From JAHEZL01 sp964406465 (GTDB lineage: Bacteria > Bacteroidota > Bacteroidia > Flavobacteriales_C > GCA-002722245), in NCBI GenBank assembly GCA_964406465.1, contig CAYORT010000001.1:124001-188000 (forward strand): a stretch of 64,000 nucleotides of DNA, read 5' to 3'. The notes below the pieces were generated by a model that was not told the origin of the DNA, did not search any database, and saw only the letters and a list, made by a program, of their open reading frames with translations. The translations under genes and the position numbers were made by a program. Positions 7,657 to 15,628 of this stretch are shown here, one piece after another (position 1 is the stretch's first letter; each line of letters opens with the position of its first letter).

Positions 7657-9333
7657 ATGCAAAATTCATATATTCGCACAATGAATGTATACAGTCAATT
7701 TTGTGTTGTTTATGATAAGAAGGGCGACTTCAAATCCTTGGGATTTAAAGAGAAAGAGCCGAATGTTTTTACTAAGGGAAATTTTGCATCATCAAGAGTT
7801 ATTGGCAATGTTTATTCATACCAAAAAGACAAAGGCTTAAACGAACTAGAAAAGGGGCTGGAAGAGAGTCCATCTAATTTTTTGAAAGATTTTGTAGGTG
7901 ATTTTTCTTTCGTTTTTTTTGGAAAATCAATTATTGCTGTTCGCGATCATATGGGTATTTTTCCATTGTTTTATTACAATGATTCAAACATGTTCGTTGT
8001 GTCGAATGACCAACGTTTAATGATTGATTTACCTAATATCAACTTGCAAAAAGATGACCAATGGATAGCCAACTATGTAGGTGGTTTTCCAGGAAATTTT
8101 GAAAGCACTTTTTACAAATACATCAAGAAAGTTCTTCCCGGTCATTTTTTAACTTATCTAAATGACGAAGCTAAACTTACCAAGTATTGGCAATTAGATA
8201 TTAAAAAGCGTCACCCTAAAAAAAGCGATGAAGACTATATTGCCGAATTTAGAGCGATCTTGAAGGAGGCGGTGGAATGCAGAATACCAAGCGACGTAAA
8301 GTTAGGATCTGAAGTTAGTGGCGGTATTGATTGCACGTCAATAGCTGCAATAGCGAAAGCGCACATTGAGGGTAAAAACATAGATTTATATACCTACGCT
8401 CATGCAGCAGTAGACGATAACAATCCGAGTGAAAAGCCGGCAATTGAAAGGTTTTTAAAACATTTAAAACCTTACAAACACACCTATGCTCCAATAGAAA
8501 TGAAAGGCATGTGTGCCGTGGCCGATCCAACATTTTTGTTGCGCAATGGCATTTCACAAAGCCACTATTCACTTTTCAGTAGAGACTTGTACCGTGCAGC
8601 AAAATCTGATGGTGTTAAAGTAATGCTGAGCGGAAATGGCGGTGATCATTGCGCAAGTTATAAAGGCGCTGTGATGGTGATTCAGCAAATGATAGTGGAA
8701 GGTAATTTTTTAAAGGCATGGCAGGAATTGAAATTTTTGCATAAAACATTTTTTAGAACGACATATAAGTTTTTTACCGCGATTGTTAACTTGTGGATCG
8801 CTTCTCCTTTTAAGAATAAGGAAGATATTTCGAAGTTGAATAAATCTATTGAACTTGGTCATTTGTGGCTGCAAAAGAAGTATCCCGAATCGGTGCAATA
8901 TTTTTTGCCAAGAAGTAAACCAAGAAAAAAATATATACCGCTTCGAAAGGCTATTTTCGATAGAGTCAATCGTGGCGATTTAACATTGCGCGGTGAACAT
9001 ACTACCATGGCTGCTAGCGAATTTGATGTGTTGTACAGATATCCTTTGTTAGATATTAGATTGTTGCAATACACTATTGCATTGCCGCCGCATCTTTTTT
9101 TTCACAATGGCATGAATCGTTACATTTTTAGGGAGGCAATTAAGCCATTTGTTCCGCTGTACCTAGCATCACAGCCAAAACCACCGGGAAATATGTATGG
9201 TTGGATTAGTGAAGCTTACGATTATGATAAAGCAAATAATATTAAAACTAGCGTTATTCCTACCGATGAAGAAATGAAGCTTTATGTTGAATGGTGGAAT
9301 AACAGAAATGAGAAATTTAATTTTCAAAATTAG
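7657..9333 (+). CDS. Asparagine-synthetase-like lasso macrolactam synthetase (cyclase) A
   Basis: About 558 residues. The N-terminal half resembles the glutamine amidotransferase domain (GDFSFVFFG, RDHMGIFPLFYY) but has no Cys at position 2. The synthetase half has an intact ATP loop SGGIDCTS near 221-228 and MLSGNGGDH as the second motif. Lasso cyclases adenylate the ring Asp or Glu side chain of the core and let the core N terminus attack it to form a macrolactam. I prefer the ATG at 7657; the ATG at 7681 is also possible. A near-consensus -7 box GATTTTTG lies just upstream. The next cyclase gene starts six bases downstream, so the two are one operon with the PqqD-like gene. Confidence 0.84.
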   Translation: MQNSYIRTMNVYSQFCVVYDKKGDFKSLGFKEKEPNVFTKGNFASSRVIGNVYSYQKDKGLNELEKGLEESPSNFLKDFVGDFSFVFFGKSIIAVRDHMGIFPLFYYNDSNMFVVSNDQRLMIDLPNINLQKDDQWIANYVGGFPGNFESTFYKYIKKVLPGHFLTYLNDEAKLTKYWQLDIKKRHPKKSDEDYIAEFRAILKEAVECRIPSDVKLGSEVSGGIDCTSIAAIAKAHIEGKNIDLYTYAHAAVDDNNPSEKPAIERFLKHLKPYKHTYAPIEMKGMCAVADPTFLLRNGISQSHYSLFSRDLYRAAKSDGVKVMLSGNGGDHCASYKGAVMVIQQMIVEGNFLKAWQELKFLHKTFFRTTYKFFTAIVNLWIASPFKNKEDISKLNKSIELGHLWLQKKYPESVQYFLPRSKPRKKYIPLRKAIFDRVNRGDLTLRGEHTTMAASEFDVLYRYPLLDIRLLQYTIALPPHLFFHNGMNRYIFREAIKPFVPLYLASQPKPPGNMYGWISEAYDYDKANNIKTSVIPTDEEMKLYVEWWNNRNEKFNFQN

Positions 9334-9339
9334 GCACGT

Positions 9340-11175
9340 ATGTCGACAATTTACGGATACACTGGTAAGGTTCTTGCTAGTGATTTGATGGGTGATGCTT
9401 TGCGTCATTGGGAGCCAGATAGGGAGGCGATCTTTTCTACTAAAGATATTTTTTTAGGCGCCTTGGAATTGTATAAAACTCCCGAATGTTTGATTTCTCC
9501 GCAACCATTTAAATACAAAGATTACTTTGTGGTTGCCGATTGCAGAATAGATAATAGGGAAGACCTAGCGATTGATTTAAATATCAATGATATTTCTAAA
9601 CATAGTGACATTGAATTTGTTGCTCGAGCTTTTGAGAAGTATGGAGAAAAGGCACCTTTAAAGCTCTATGGCGATTTTGCATTTGTAATTTGGAATTCCA
9701 AAACCAATGAAATATTTGCAGCAAGAGATCACTTTGGGGTAAGAACCTTGTATTATTCTTTGGTAGATAATGAATTGGTTTTTGCATCTGAGATTAAGGG
9801 AATTTTAGCCTTTCCAAATTTTCAGAAGAAATTCAATCAAGCTTATATCGTAAGTGAATTTTCTGCATTGTTGATTCCCGAGGATTCTACTATGTATGAA
9901 AATATATTTTTGCTTCCCGCGGGCCATTATTTTACTTTTAAAAGTGGTAAAGTAGAGCGGAAGAAATATTATCAATTGGGCGATTTAAATACGAAAGTAC
10001 CCGATTCTGTGGAAGAGCAAGAAGCAGAATTTAATCGCTTGGTTGTTCAAAGTGTTCGAACTAGATTGCGCACTTATCGTCAATTAGGAGCCGAGGTTAG
10101 CGGTGGTTTAGATTCTACTGGTATCGCTGCAACAGCTATGGAGATTCTTGGTAAAAATTATCCTTTTTATTCTTTTTGTTATGCCAAACCAGAAAATTCA
10201 ACGCAAGCGCAAAAAGATGATACTCATATTGTTCGCGAGTTATGCGCTAAGTACGGAATAGAGGAATATTTTACTCCGATTAATGAAAAGGATTTGCCTA
10301 TAGATGAGCTTATAGAGGTGTCTCTCAAAGTGTATGATGATTATGAAAGCAATGGAGTACCCATGTTTACAGCCTCTTTTTTAAAATATGCACAAGAAAA
10401 GGAAATAGGCGTAATGCTTTCTGGCTGGGCTGGTGATCAAATTGTTACCAATACTTGTGGCGGATTTCCAGAACCTTTAGCATATGAGAAAAGATATCTT
10501 GATTTGTGGAAAGATCTTACCCGACGCCATAGTGTGCTTAAAAGTATTCCAAGATTTATTGCATATGCTTTAAAATGTTGGAACAGAAAAGGTTTTTATA
10601 ATAAAAATCTTAGGAAACAAAGAGAGCTTTTGGAGAACCAAGCCTTAAAGAAATCATTAATTGACAAATATGATTTGAGTAATTTGCCTGGGTTAAGGTA
10701 TTATCTTAAAAGTTGCACCGATATTCGCACTTATCAATTGTTGAATTTTACACATATGGGTATTCAATCTAGAACATTCAATCATGTGCTGATGGGGAAA
10801 CATTTTAAGGTTGATTATCGCTTTCCAATGATTGATGTTCGTTTAGTGGATTATATTCATCATTTGCCATTTTCTACTCTTGCTCCAAAGGGCAAAACTA
10901 GGTATTTGTACAAAAAATATGTTTTTAATTTGGTGCCACGTGAATTACTTGTTGTGCACAAAAGTAAAGTTCCAACAACTCCCTTTGCTTATGAGTATTT
11001 AATTGAGAATTTACCAAGAGTTAAAAGCATTTTTTTTGACATTAAAAACCATTCGGAGTTTACAAATTATTTAGATGATAGTAAGTTGCAGGAATTAGCA
11101 AATAGTAATGATGAAGAAATGAGAAAGGAATATTTGAAAATGTATTTTTTTGCCAAAAAGATGGAGAAAAATTAG
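9340..11175 (+). CDS. Asparagine-synthetase-like lasso macrolactam synthetase (cyclase) B
   Basis: This 611-residue protein starts MSTIYGYTG, again without the amidotransferase Cys2. It keeps VVADCRIDNREDL and RDHFGVRTLYY of the N-terminal fold, an intact ATP loop SGGLDSTG at 254-261, and SGWAGDQ as the second motif, a form common in lasso cyclases. It is the most canonical of the three homologues and my first candidate for the ring-forming enzyme. It is tightly linked on both sides: six bases after cyclase A and 48 bases before the ATG of the PqqD-like protein. With four precursors and three cyclase homologues, substrate sharing or division of labour is plausible. Confidence 0.87.
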   Translation: MSTIYGYTGKVLASDLMGDALRHWEPDREAIFSTKDIFLGALELYKTPECLISPQPFKYKDYFVVADCRIDNREDLAIDLNINDISKHSDIEFVARAFEKYGEKAPLKLYGDFAFVIWNSKTNEIFAARDHFGVRTLYYSLVDNELVFASEIKGILAFPNFQKKFNQAYIVSEFSALLIPEDSTMYENIFLLPAGHYFTFKSGKVERKKYYQLGDLNTKVPDSVEEQEAEFNRLVVQSVRTRLRTYRQLGAEVSGGLDSTGIAATAMEILGKNYPFYSFCYAKPENSTQAQKDDTHIVRELCAKYGIEEYFTPINEKDLPIDELIEVSLKVYDDYESNGVPMFTASFLKYAQEKEIGVMLSGWAGDQIVTNTCGGFPEPLAYEKRYLDLWKDLTRRHSVLKSIPRFIAYALKCWNRKGFYNKNLRKQRELLENQALKKSLIDKYDLSNLPGLRYYLKSCTDIRTYQLLNFTHMGIQSRTFNHVLMGKHFKVDYRFPMIDVRLVDYIHHLPFSTLAPKGKTRYLYKKYVFNLVPRELLVVHKSKVPTTPFAYEYLIENLPRVKSIFFDIKNHSEFTNYLDDSKLQELANSNDEEMRKEYLKMYFFAKKMEKN

Positions 11176-11223
11176 TGGCGAAAGTTGAAAAAAGATGCTA
11201 CTTTTACGGAAAATAATTTGAGT

Positions 11224-11496
11224 ATGGATTTGAATCAGAAAATCGCGAGAAGCGACAATTTTGTTTTTAACGAAGTTGATGGGGAATTAGTAATGATGAA
11301 TATTGAGACAGGGGCATATGCATCATTAAATGAAACAGGTAAGTCAATTTGGGGGTTTTTAGATGCACCTAAAAGTATTTCTGAGATTGTGAGTTCGTTG
11401 ATTGAAGAGTATGAAATTGATCAAGCAACCTGTGAGAAAGAAGTACTACCTTTTATTCAGAATATGATTAAAAGCGAAGTGCTGGTTTTATCTTAG
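11224..11496 (+). CDS. PqqD-like leader-binding protein (lasso B1/RRE)
   Basis: A 90-residue stand-alone PqqD-fold protein: FVFNEVDGELVMMNIETGAYASLNE forms the beta-sheet part, SIWGFLDAPKSISEIVSSLIEEY the winged helix, and the last helix ends in a GLL-like SEVLVLS. Such RiPP recognition elements hold the leader peptide and present it to the protease and cyclase. It follows the cyclases as expected for a lasso B1 protein. The ATG at 11224 is preferred; an in-frame TTG at 11185 would add 13 residues. No transglutaminase-type B2 domain is attached or directly adjacent. Confidence 0.85.
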   Translation: MDLNQKIARSDNFVFNEVDGELVMMNIETGAYASLNETGKSIWGFLDAPKSISEIVSSLIEEYEIDQATCEKEVLPFIQNMIKSEVLVLS

Positions 11497-11503
11497 AATG
11501 TTT

Positions 11504-11555
11504 AATGCGCGATAATTTTGCGAATAGGTATATGTTCGCTTCTTAATCGCGCATT
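11504..11555. terminator. Bidirectional terminator between convergent genes
   Basis: A 10-bp outer stem AATGCGCGAT/ATCGCGCATT encloses an inner GCGAA/TTCGC pairing, followed by TTGTTTTTATTA. It lies between the stops of the PqqD-like gene and the convergent methyltransferase gene. Confidence 0.7.
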
Positions 11556-11563
11556 TGTTTTTA

Positions 11564-12775
11564 TTACAGTATTGGTTTTCTTACAATAGTGATGTGTGAT
11601 TTCAATTTTTTAAGTTGAAATTTCAATTCAAAGTGGTCGCCCACATTAACATTTTCTTCCTTTTTAATGAAAAGCTGAGATTGCCAGTGGTTGCTATCAT
11701 CTACCTGTGCAGGATGAAGGCTTAATTTTGTATCAGCCGACAGTTGTGCTTCAAAAAATACCACAACAGATGAGAAAGTCCCATTTTCAGTTATTATTAG
11801 ATCACAAAATTTATCTTCAACAGAATTTCCGTCGGTGCTGAAATCGACATGGCAAAGTTCAATAGCATCAGATAACATTTTCCAATTTTTCGCTTGTCTG
11901 CTATTGATGGTTAATTTTTGTACTTCATCGCTATTGTAAAAGTGTAAAAAAGAACCAAAGTCAACGCCATACCATGATTTCCAATTGTTAATGTTTTGTG
12001 ATGAAAGGTACTGTTGATTGTATTTTTTCTCCTCACATTCTGCTGCAATAGCAAAAATTTTAATATTTGATGGAATGATTTTCGCATCGCTTGTAAGTAA
12101 CCTCACTTTAGCATCGTGAAAGGTATTTAATATGCCTTCATCGAATGGATCATTACCGATGATTTCGCTTACCAGAACAGTGGCTTTTTCTGGTAACTCA
12201 ATAGCTGTAGAATCACCATTTATTAAGGTGATTTTATCTTCTACATTATTGGCTTTGAAGACTGCCCGAGCAACCTCTATGAATTCTGTTCTTTCGATAG
12301 CGTACACATGCTTGGCACCACATAGCGCTGCTGTAACAGCCAAAATTCCATTTCCTGTACCAATGTCTAAAACAACATCATCTTTGCTAACGATTTCTTT
12401 GATGGCTTTCTGAAAAGCTAGTGTTCTACATTTGTCGTTCAGCATTCTTATATGCACCGGAAACGAATCGAATTTACCATTGTGAAAGCCGAAAGTATTC
12501 TTTTTACTTTGCTTAAATTCAAAAAATCCTAGTTTAAGAAGTTCATGGAAATTTGAACTTATTCCTATGAAGTTATTTTTGTGATTACATTTTTCGGCCA
12601 TTAGTTTCGTTCCCTCTTCAATGCTAATCCATTTGCTAAAGATGTCTAAAATGATAAGTGAAGCGTGGTTAAGAGGCAATTTGCGTCCCTCGTGCTTTAC
12701 CAACCAACCTAGTTCGGTAAACTCAACTTTTAAGCCTTTTTTAAAGCGTATGATATCTTTTTTATTAATTTGCAC
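11564..12775 (-). CDS. PRMT-like SAM methyltransferase with N-terminal PqqD-like (RRE) domain
   Basis: This 403-residue protein has residues 10-88 resembling a PqqD/RRE winged helix (GLKVEFTELGWLVKHEGRKL, LNHASLIILDIF, LLKLGFFEF). Next comes a protein-arginine-methyltransferase-like core: MLNDKCRTLAFQKAI near 111-125, motif I VVLDIGTGNG at 134-143, acidic post-I YAIE, and a double-E-like loop with Glu204 and Glu213 in SEIIGNDPFDE. A beta-barrel-like C-terminal half follows. A built-in leader-binding domain points to the precursor peptides as substrates. Each precursor has exactly one Arg, in the core, so arginine methylation is an attractive but unproven idea; a carboxylate or other side chain is possible. 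Confidence 0.78.
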   Translation of the reverse strand: MQINKKDIIRFKKGLKVEFTELGWLVKHEGRKLPLNHASLIILDIFSKWISIEEGTKLMAEKCNHKNNFIGISSNFHELLKLGFFEFKQSKKNTFGFHNGKFDSFPVHIRMLNDKCRTLAFQKAIKEIVSKDDVVLDIGTGNGILAVTAALCGAKHVYAIERTEFIEVARAVFKANNVEDKITLINGDSTAIELPEKATVLVSEIIGNDPFDEGILNTFHDAKVRLLTSDAKIIPSNIKIFAIAAECEEKKYNQQYLSSQNINNWKSWYGVDFGSFLHFYNSDEVQKLTINSRQAKNWKMLSDAIELCHVDFSTDGNSVEDKFCDLIITENGTFSSVVVFFEAQLSADTKLSLHPAQVDDSNHWQSQLFIKKEENVNVGDHFELKFQLKKLKSHITIVRKPIL

Positions 12776-12820
12776 AGGGTCACAAACTTAGTCTATTTTT
12801 TAATTTTTTAGCAAAGAAAA

Positions 12821-13717
12821 ATGTTTGGTAAGTATCAAAAAAATGCGCTCGCAACAGTAGATGGGCTTCAGATGCTGCTAAGTGAACGGCATATTACCCC
12901 AAATGCCAATGCATTTGAAAAGGCCTTTTATGCCTTAAGGGAGATAATAGATGAGATTTGGTTTACAGAAGAAACCAACAAGTTGGAAGGAGAAAAAAAA
13001 TCTTTTTTGATCGCAGAAGTCAGGAAGCAAAAGTTAAAGATTGCCAGGGTTGCTAGTAAGATTTATCCCCTTGGTAGATGCTATGAAATAACTAAGATTG
13101 TTTTCAATTATCTTCAAGAAATTGAGCTTCATGATGACAGTTCTCCATTTTATCCACTGCATCAATTTGTTAAAGAAGGAGGGGTTTTTAAAGTGATTTG
13201 GGGCGAAGTACGTCATGAAGTTTTTCAAACATCAATGCAAATGGGTAATTGGTATTTTGATGCTGCAAATGATACTGTTATACTTACAAAACCCAAAGTT
13301 TTGAAATTTACTTTCGATTCTAATGTGTGTGAGTTTTTTGATGTGAAATCTGTACATCAGTATGTAGCTATTAAACGTACTTATCACGAGAGCCAAATTT
13401 TTATCAATAATTTGTTTCCAGTGCTAAGCTCATACTTCCCACTTATTGCAGTTAGTAAAGACAATATTTCAATTGATGATTCACGACATATTGCCGACAT
13501 AATGGTTCAAACAGATTTTAGTTTTTTGCGCGAACACTCCTTACCCAGTCTTTCAAATGAGGAATGTGACAAAATTCGCCAAAAGATTTTTCAAAATAGA
13601 AGTATGTCAGCTTTGCTTCCACTTTTAAATAGTTCGCCTCAAGATTTTGTTAACTATTCGTGTCATGAAATATACAGAGTTGTAAAACAGATCAATTTCG
13701 TCTTAAAATTTAAATGA
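12821..13717 (+). CDS. Unrecognised protein, possible Cys-His-Asp leader peptidase
   Basis: I do not recognise this 298-residue protein by family. It is mainly helical at the N terminus. It then shows LGRCYEITKIVFNYL (Cys87), GEVRHEVFQTS (His132) and NWYFDAANDTV (Asp147). The order Cys, then His after about 45 residues, then Asp about 15 residues later, each in a plausible helix or strand context, resembles the triad of transglutaminase-fold peptidases such as the lasso B2/McjB protease. No other candidate leader peptidase is visible in the window, so I propose it as a functional replacement. The gene is immediately upstream of a precursor and the exporter on the same strand. It could equally be an unrelated cluster protein. 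Confidence 0.6.
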   Translation: MFGKYQKNALATVDGLQMLLSERHITPNANAFEKAFYALREIIDEIWFTEETNKLEGEKKSFLIAEVRKQKLKIARVASKIYPLGRCYEITKIVFNYLQEIELHDDSSPFYPLHQFVKEGGVFKVIWGEVRHEVFQTSMQMGNWYFDAANDTVILTKPKVLKFTFDSNVCEFFDVKSVHQYVAIKRTYHESQIFINNLFPVLSSYFPLIAVSKDNISIDDSRHIADIMVQTDFSFLREHSLPSLSNEECDKIRQKIFQNRSMSALLPLLNSSPQDFVNYSCHEIYRVVKQINFVLKFK

Positions 13718-13718
13718 C

Positions 13719-13749
13719 TTTGATATTTGGTTTGTAAGCGCTATTTTTG
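13719..13749 (+). promoter_or_regulatory. Promoter of precursor 1
   Basis: A -33 TTTG at 13719-13722 is followed after 19 bases by an exact -7 box TATTTTTG at 13742-13749, matching the Bacteroidota promoter pattern. Transcription would start about 10 bases before the ATG at 13765. Confidence 0.65.
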
Positions 13750-13764
13750 TTTAAAATACTAGAC

Positions 13765-13872
13765 ATGAAAAAGAAAATTTGGGTAACGCCATTATTGAAC
13801 GAAGAATCTGTATCAGAGACTTTAAGCGGATTTTCATTTGCAGGAATTGAAACGCGTAATGCGCACTCATAA
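13765..13872 (+). CDS. Lasso-like RiPP precursor peptide 1 (35 aa)
   Basis: The leader is MKKKIWVTPLLNEESVSETL and the predicted core is SGFSFAGIETRNAHS. Trp6-x-x-Pro9 forms the recognition motif, and Thr19 is the penultimate leader residue, the classic lasso feature. With Ser as core residue 1, Glu falls at position 9, a known ring size; with Gly as residue 1 it would be 8. The only Arg is in the core tail and the C-terminal residue is Ser. It has its own strong promoter and sits between the putative peptidase gene and the exporter gene. The paeninodin family has the same T-x-(A/S)-G start with an acidic residue at position 9 and a C-terminal Ser. Confidence 0.88.
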   Translation: MKKKIWVTPLLNEESVSETLSGFSFAGIETRNAHS

Positions 13873-13874
13873 TC

Positions 13875-13907
13875 TTTGGTCTATTTCAATTAAATTGCCG
13901 ACTTTTG
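13875..13907 (+). promoter_or_regulatory. Promoter of the ABC exporter gene
   Basis: TTTG at 13875-13878, a 21-base spacer, then GACTTTTG at 13900-13907, one mismatch from TAnnTTTG. The box ends four bases before the ATG at 13912, so the transcript would be leaderless or nearly so. It also lets the exporter be expressed apart from precursor 1. Confidence 0.5.
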
Positions 13908-13911
13908 CACC

Positions 13912-15570
13912 ATGCAAAAAATTAAGGCGGTAATTTCTTTTTTTCGTTTAATGCTTTCCCACTTTCGTTGGAAAGTGATACTTATTATTTTATTGGGCAT
14001 CTCTTTTTCTGTGTTTCAAGGTGTAGGTATCGTGATGGTTATACCTCTTCTTGAAGCTTTTCAACACAAAACAAAATCTCGTTTCACACCATTTTTTGAG
14101 TATTTAGATGTTGAGCAAACTCTTGGTAACTTGCTCTTACTTTATTTTTTGATTTTGTTGATGTTTGCGCTTTTTAAGGCGCTTCAAATTCTATATACAC
14201 AGAGAACCATCGCTAAATTTTCTAATAAAATTAATGTCGATTCAATACAAAAATTGTTGCATGCCAATTGGGAATTCTATCTAAAAGTTCCATCTTCTCA
14301 GTTGCTCAATATGCTCAATACAGAAGCGCGTCAGTTGCGTTCATTGGCTACACAAATTTTTCAGCTGATTCAAAACATTATCCTGATTGTTATTCAAATA
14401 GTATTTGCTTTTTGGATTTCAGCTAAGTTAACTGCCGTTCTAGTTTTTATTCTTTCCATTCTTTTCGTTTTACAGCGTTTCGTGTTTAGAAAAAATTATG
14501 ATTTGGGTCGTGGACAAATCAAGAATTCTGAAGGTATTCAAAAGTATTTGAATGAGACTTTTAAGGGCATTAAACTTCTTAAATTACATGGTTTGGAAAT
14601 GAAGCGTAGTGAAGAGTTTAAAGAACATTTACAAGGACAATATTTTAATGAAGAAAGAAGGGCTAGGGTTGAAGCATTAAGTGATTTAGTTTACACTTTA
14701 AGCGCTTCTACATTAGTAATTGCGATCATTTGGTATAGCTTAACTTTTACTGCTATTACTATTGGATCGTTGCTCGTGCTGCTTGTATTGTTTTCGCGCG
14801 TGATCTCTCAAACTTTAAGTCTGGTGAAGGTTACTTCTCACATCACTAATATGATTCCGTCTTATGTGAAGTTTTCAGAGATTCTGGCTATTGCTGAGCA
14901 GCACCAAAATACTATGCCTGCGAGTAAAGAGATTAAAGCAATTGATAGTATTGAATTGCGAAATATCCATTTTTCATTTGATGAAAAAGAGATTTTAAAA
15001 GGCATTAATATCAAATTCGAAAAAGGTAAGTTCTACGTGCTTACCGGTCCGAGTGGAGTAGGTAAAACCATCACTTCTGATTTGATTTGCGGACTCATTA
15101 CTCCGAAAAGTGGAGAGATACTTATCAATGGCGAAGTTAAATCGACCGATGAATTAAAGTTTTATCAGTCTTCTACTTCTTATGTTTTACAAGATACAGT
15201 GATGTTTGGATCAACAATTAAAGCAAACATTACTTTTTTTGAAGATTATTCAGATGAGGAGATTAACGCTGCCGTGGATAAAGCAGGATTGCGCAGTTTG
15301 CTAGATAAACTACCAAATGGATTAGACACTACGGTGAAGGAAGACAATCGCGGATTCTCTGGCGGTGAACTTCAACGTATGGCCATCGCTCGTGCCATCA
15401 TTAGAAAGACGCCTCTCATCATTTTAGATGAAGTTACCAACACTCTTGATAGAAAGAACGAAGACATTATCTTAAACACGATCAACGAAATCAAAAAAGA
15501 AGGAATTGTGGTGTTGATTACACACAAAGAATATTTGTTTGATTTGGCTGACGAGGTGGTGAGGCTTTAA
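13912..15570 (+). CDS. ABC exporter, fused membrane and ATPase domains
   Basis: This 552-residue half-transporter has several hydrophobic segments in residues 20-300, forming the type-1 exporter membrane domain. The ATPase carries Walker A GPSGVGKT at 379-386, signature SGGEL at 483-487, Walker B LIILDE at 502-507 and a switch His in LITHKE. There is no N-terminal C39 peptidase domain, so it would export an already cleaved peptide, like the lasso D protein McjD. It probably acts as a homodimer and gives export and self-immunity. It starts 40 bases after precursor 1 from its own short-leader promoter. Confidence 0.87.
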   Translation: MQKIKAVISFFRLMLSHFRWKVILIILLGISFSVFQGVGIVMVIPLLEAFQHKTKSRFTPFFEYLDVEQTLGNLLLLYFLILLMFALFKALQILYTQRTIAKFSNKINVDSIQKLLHANWEFYLKVPSSQLLNMLNTEARQLRSLATQIFQLIQNIILIVIQIVFAFWISAKLTAVLVFILSILFVLQRFVFRKNYDLGRGQIKNSEGIQKYLNETFKGIKLLKLHGLEMKRSEEFKEHLQGQYFNEERRARVEALSDLVYTLSASTLVIAIIWYSLTFTAITIGSLLVLLVLFSRVISQTLSLVKVTSHITNMIPSYVKFSEILAIAEQHQNTMPASKEIKAIDSIELRNIHFSFDEKEILKGINIKFEKGKFYVLTGPSGVGKTITSDLICGLITPKSGEILINGEVKSTDELKFYQSSTSYVLQDTVMFGSTIKANITFFEDYSDEEINAAVDKAGLRSLLDKLPNGLDTTVKEDNRGFSGGELQRMAIARAIIRKTPLIILDEVTNTLDRKNEDIILNTINEIKKEGIVVLITHKEYLFDLADEVVRL

Positions 15571-15584
15571 ATTTTGTCTTCCAA

Positions 15585-15623
15585 CTTCACATGGCTCGGG
15601 CTCCAGATCTGTGTCTTGTGAAG
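15585..15623. terminator. Possible hairpin between convergent genes
   Basis: CTTCACA and TGTGAAG form a 7-bp stem with a long loop between the exporter stop and the anti-sigma gene stop. A GATTTT stretch follows on the plus strand. This is weak support for a terminator. Confidence 0.35.
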
Positions 15624-15628
15624 GGATT

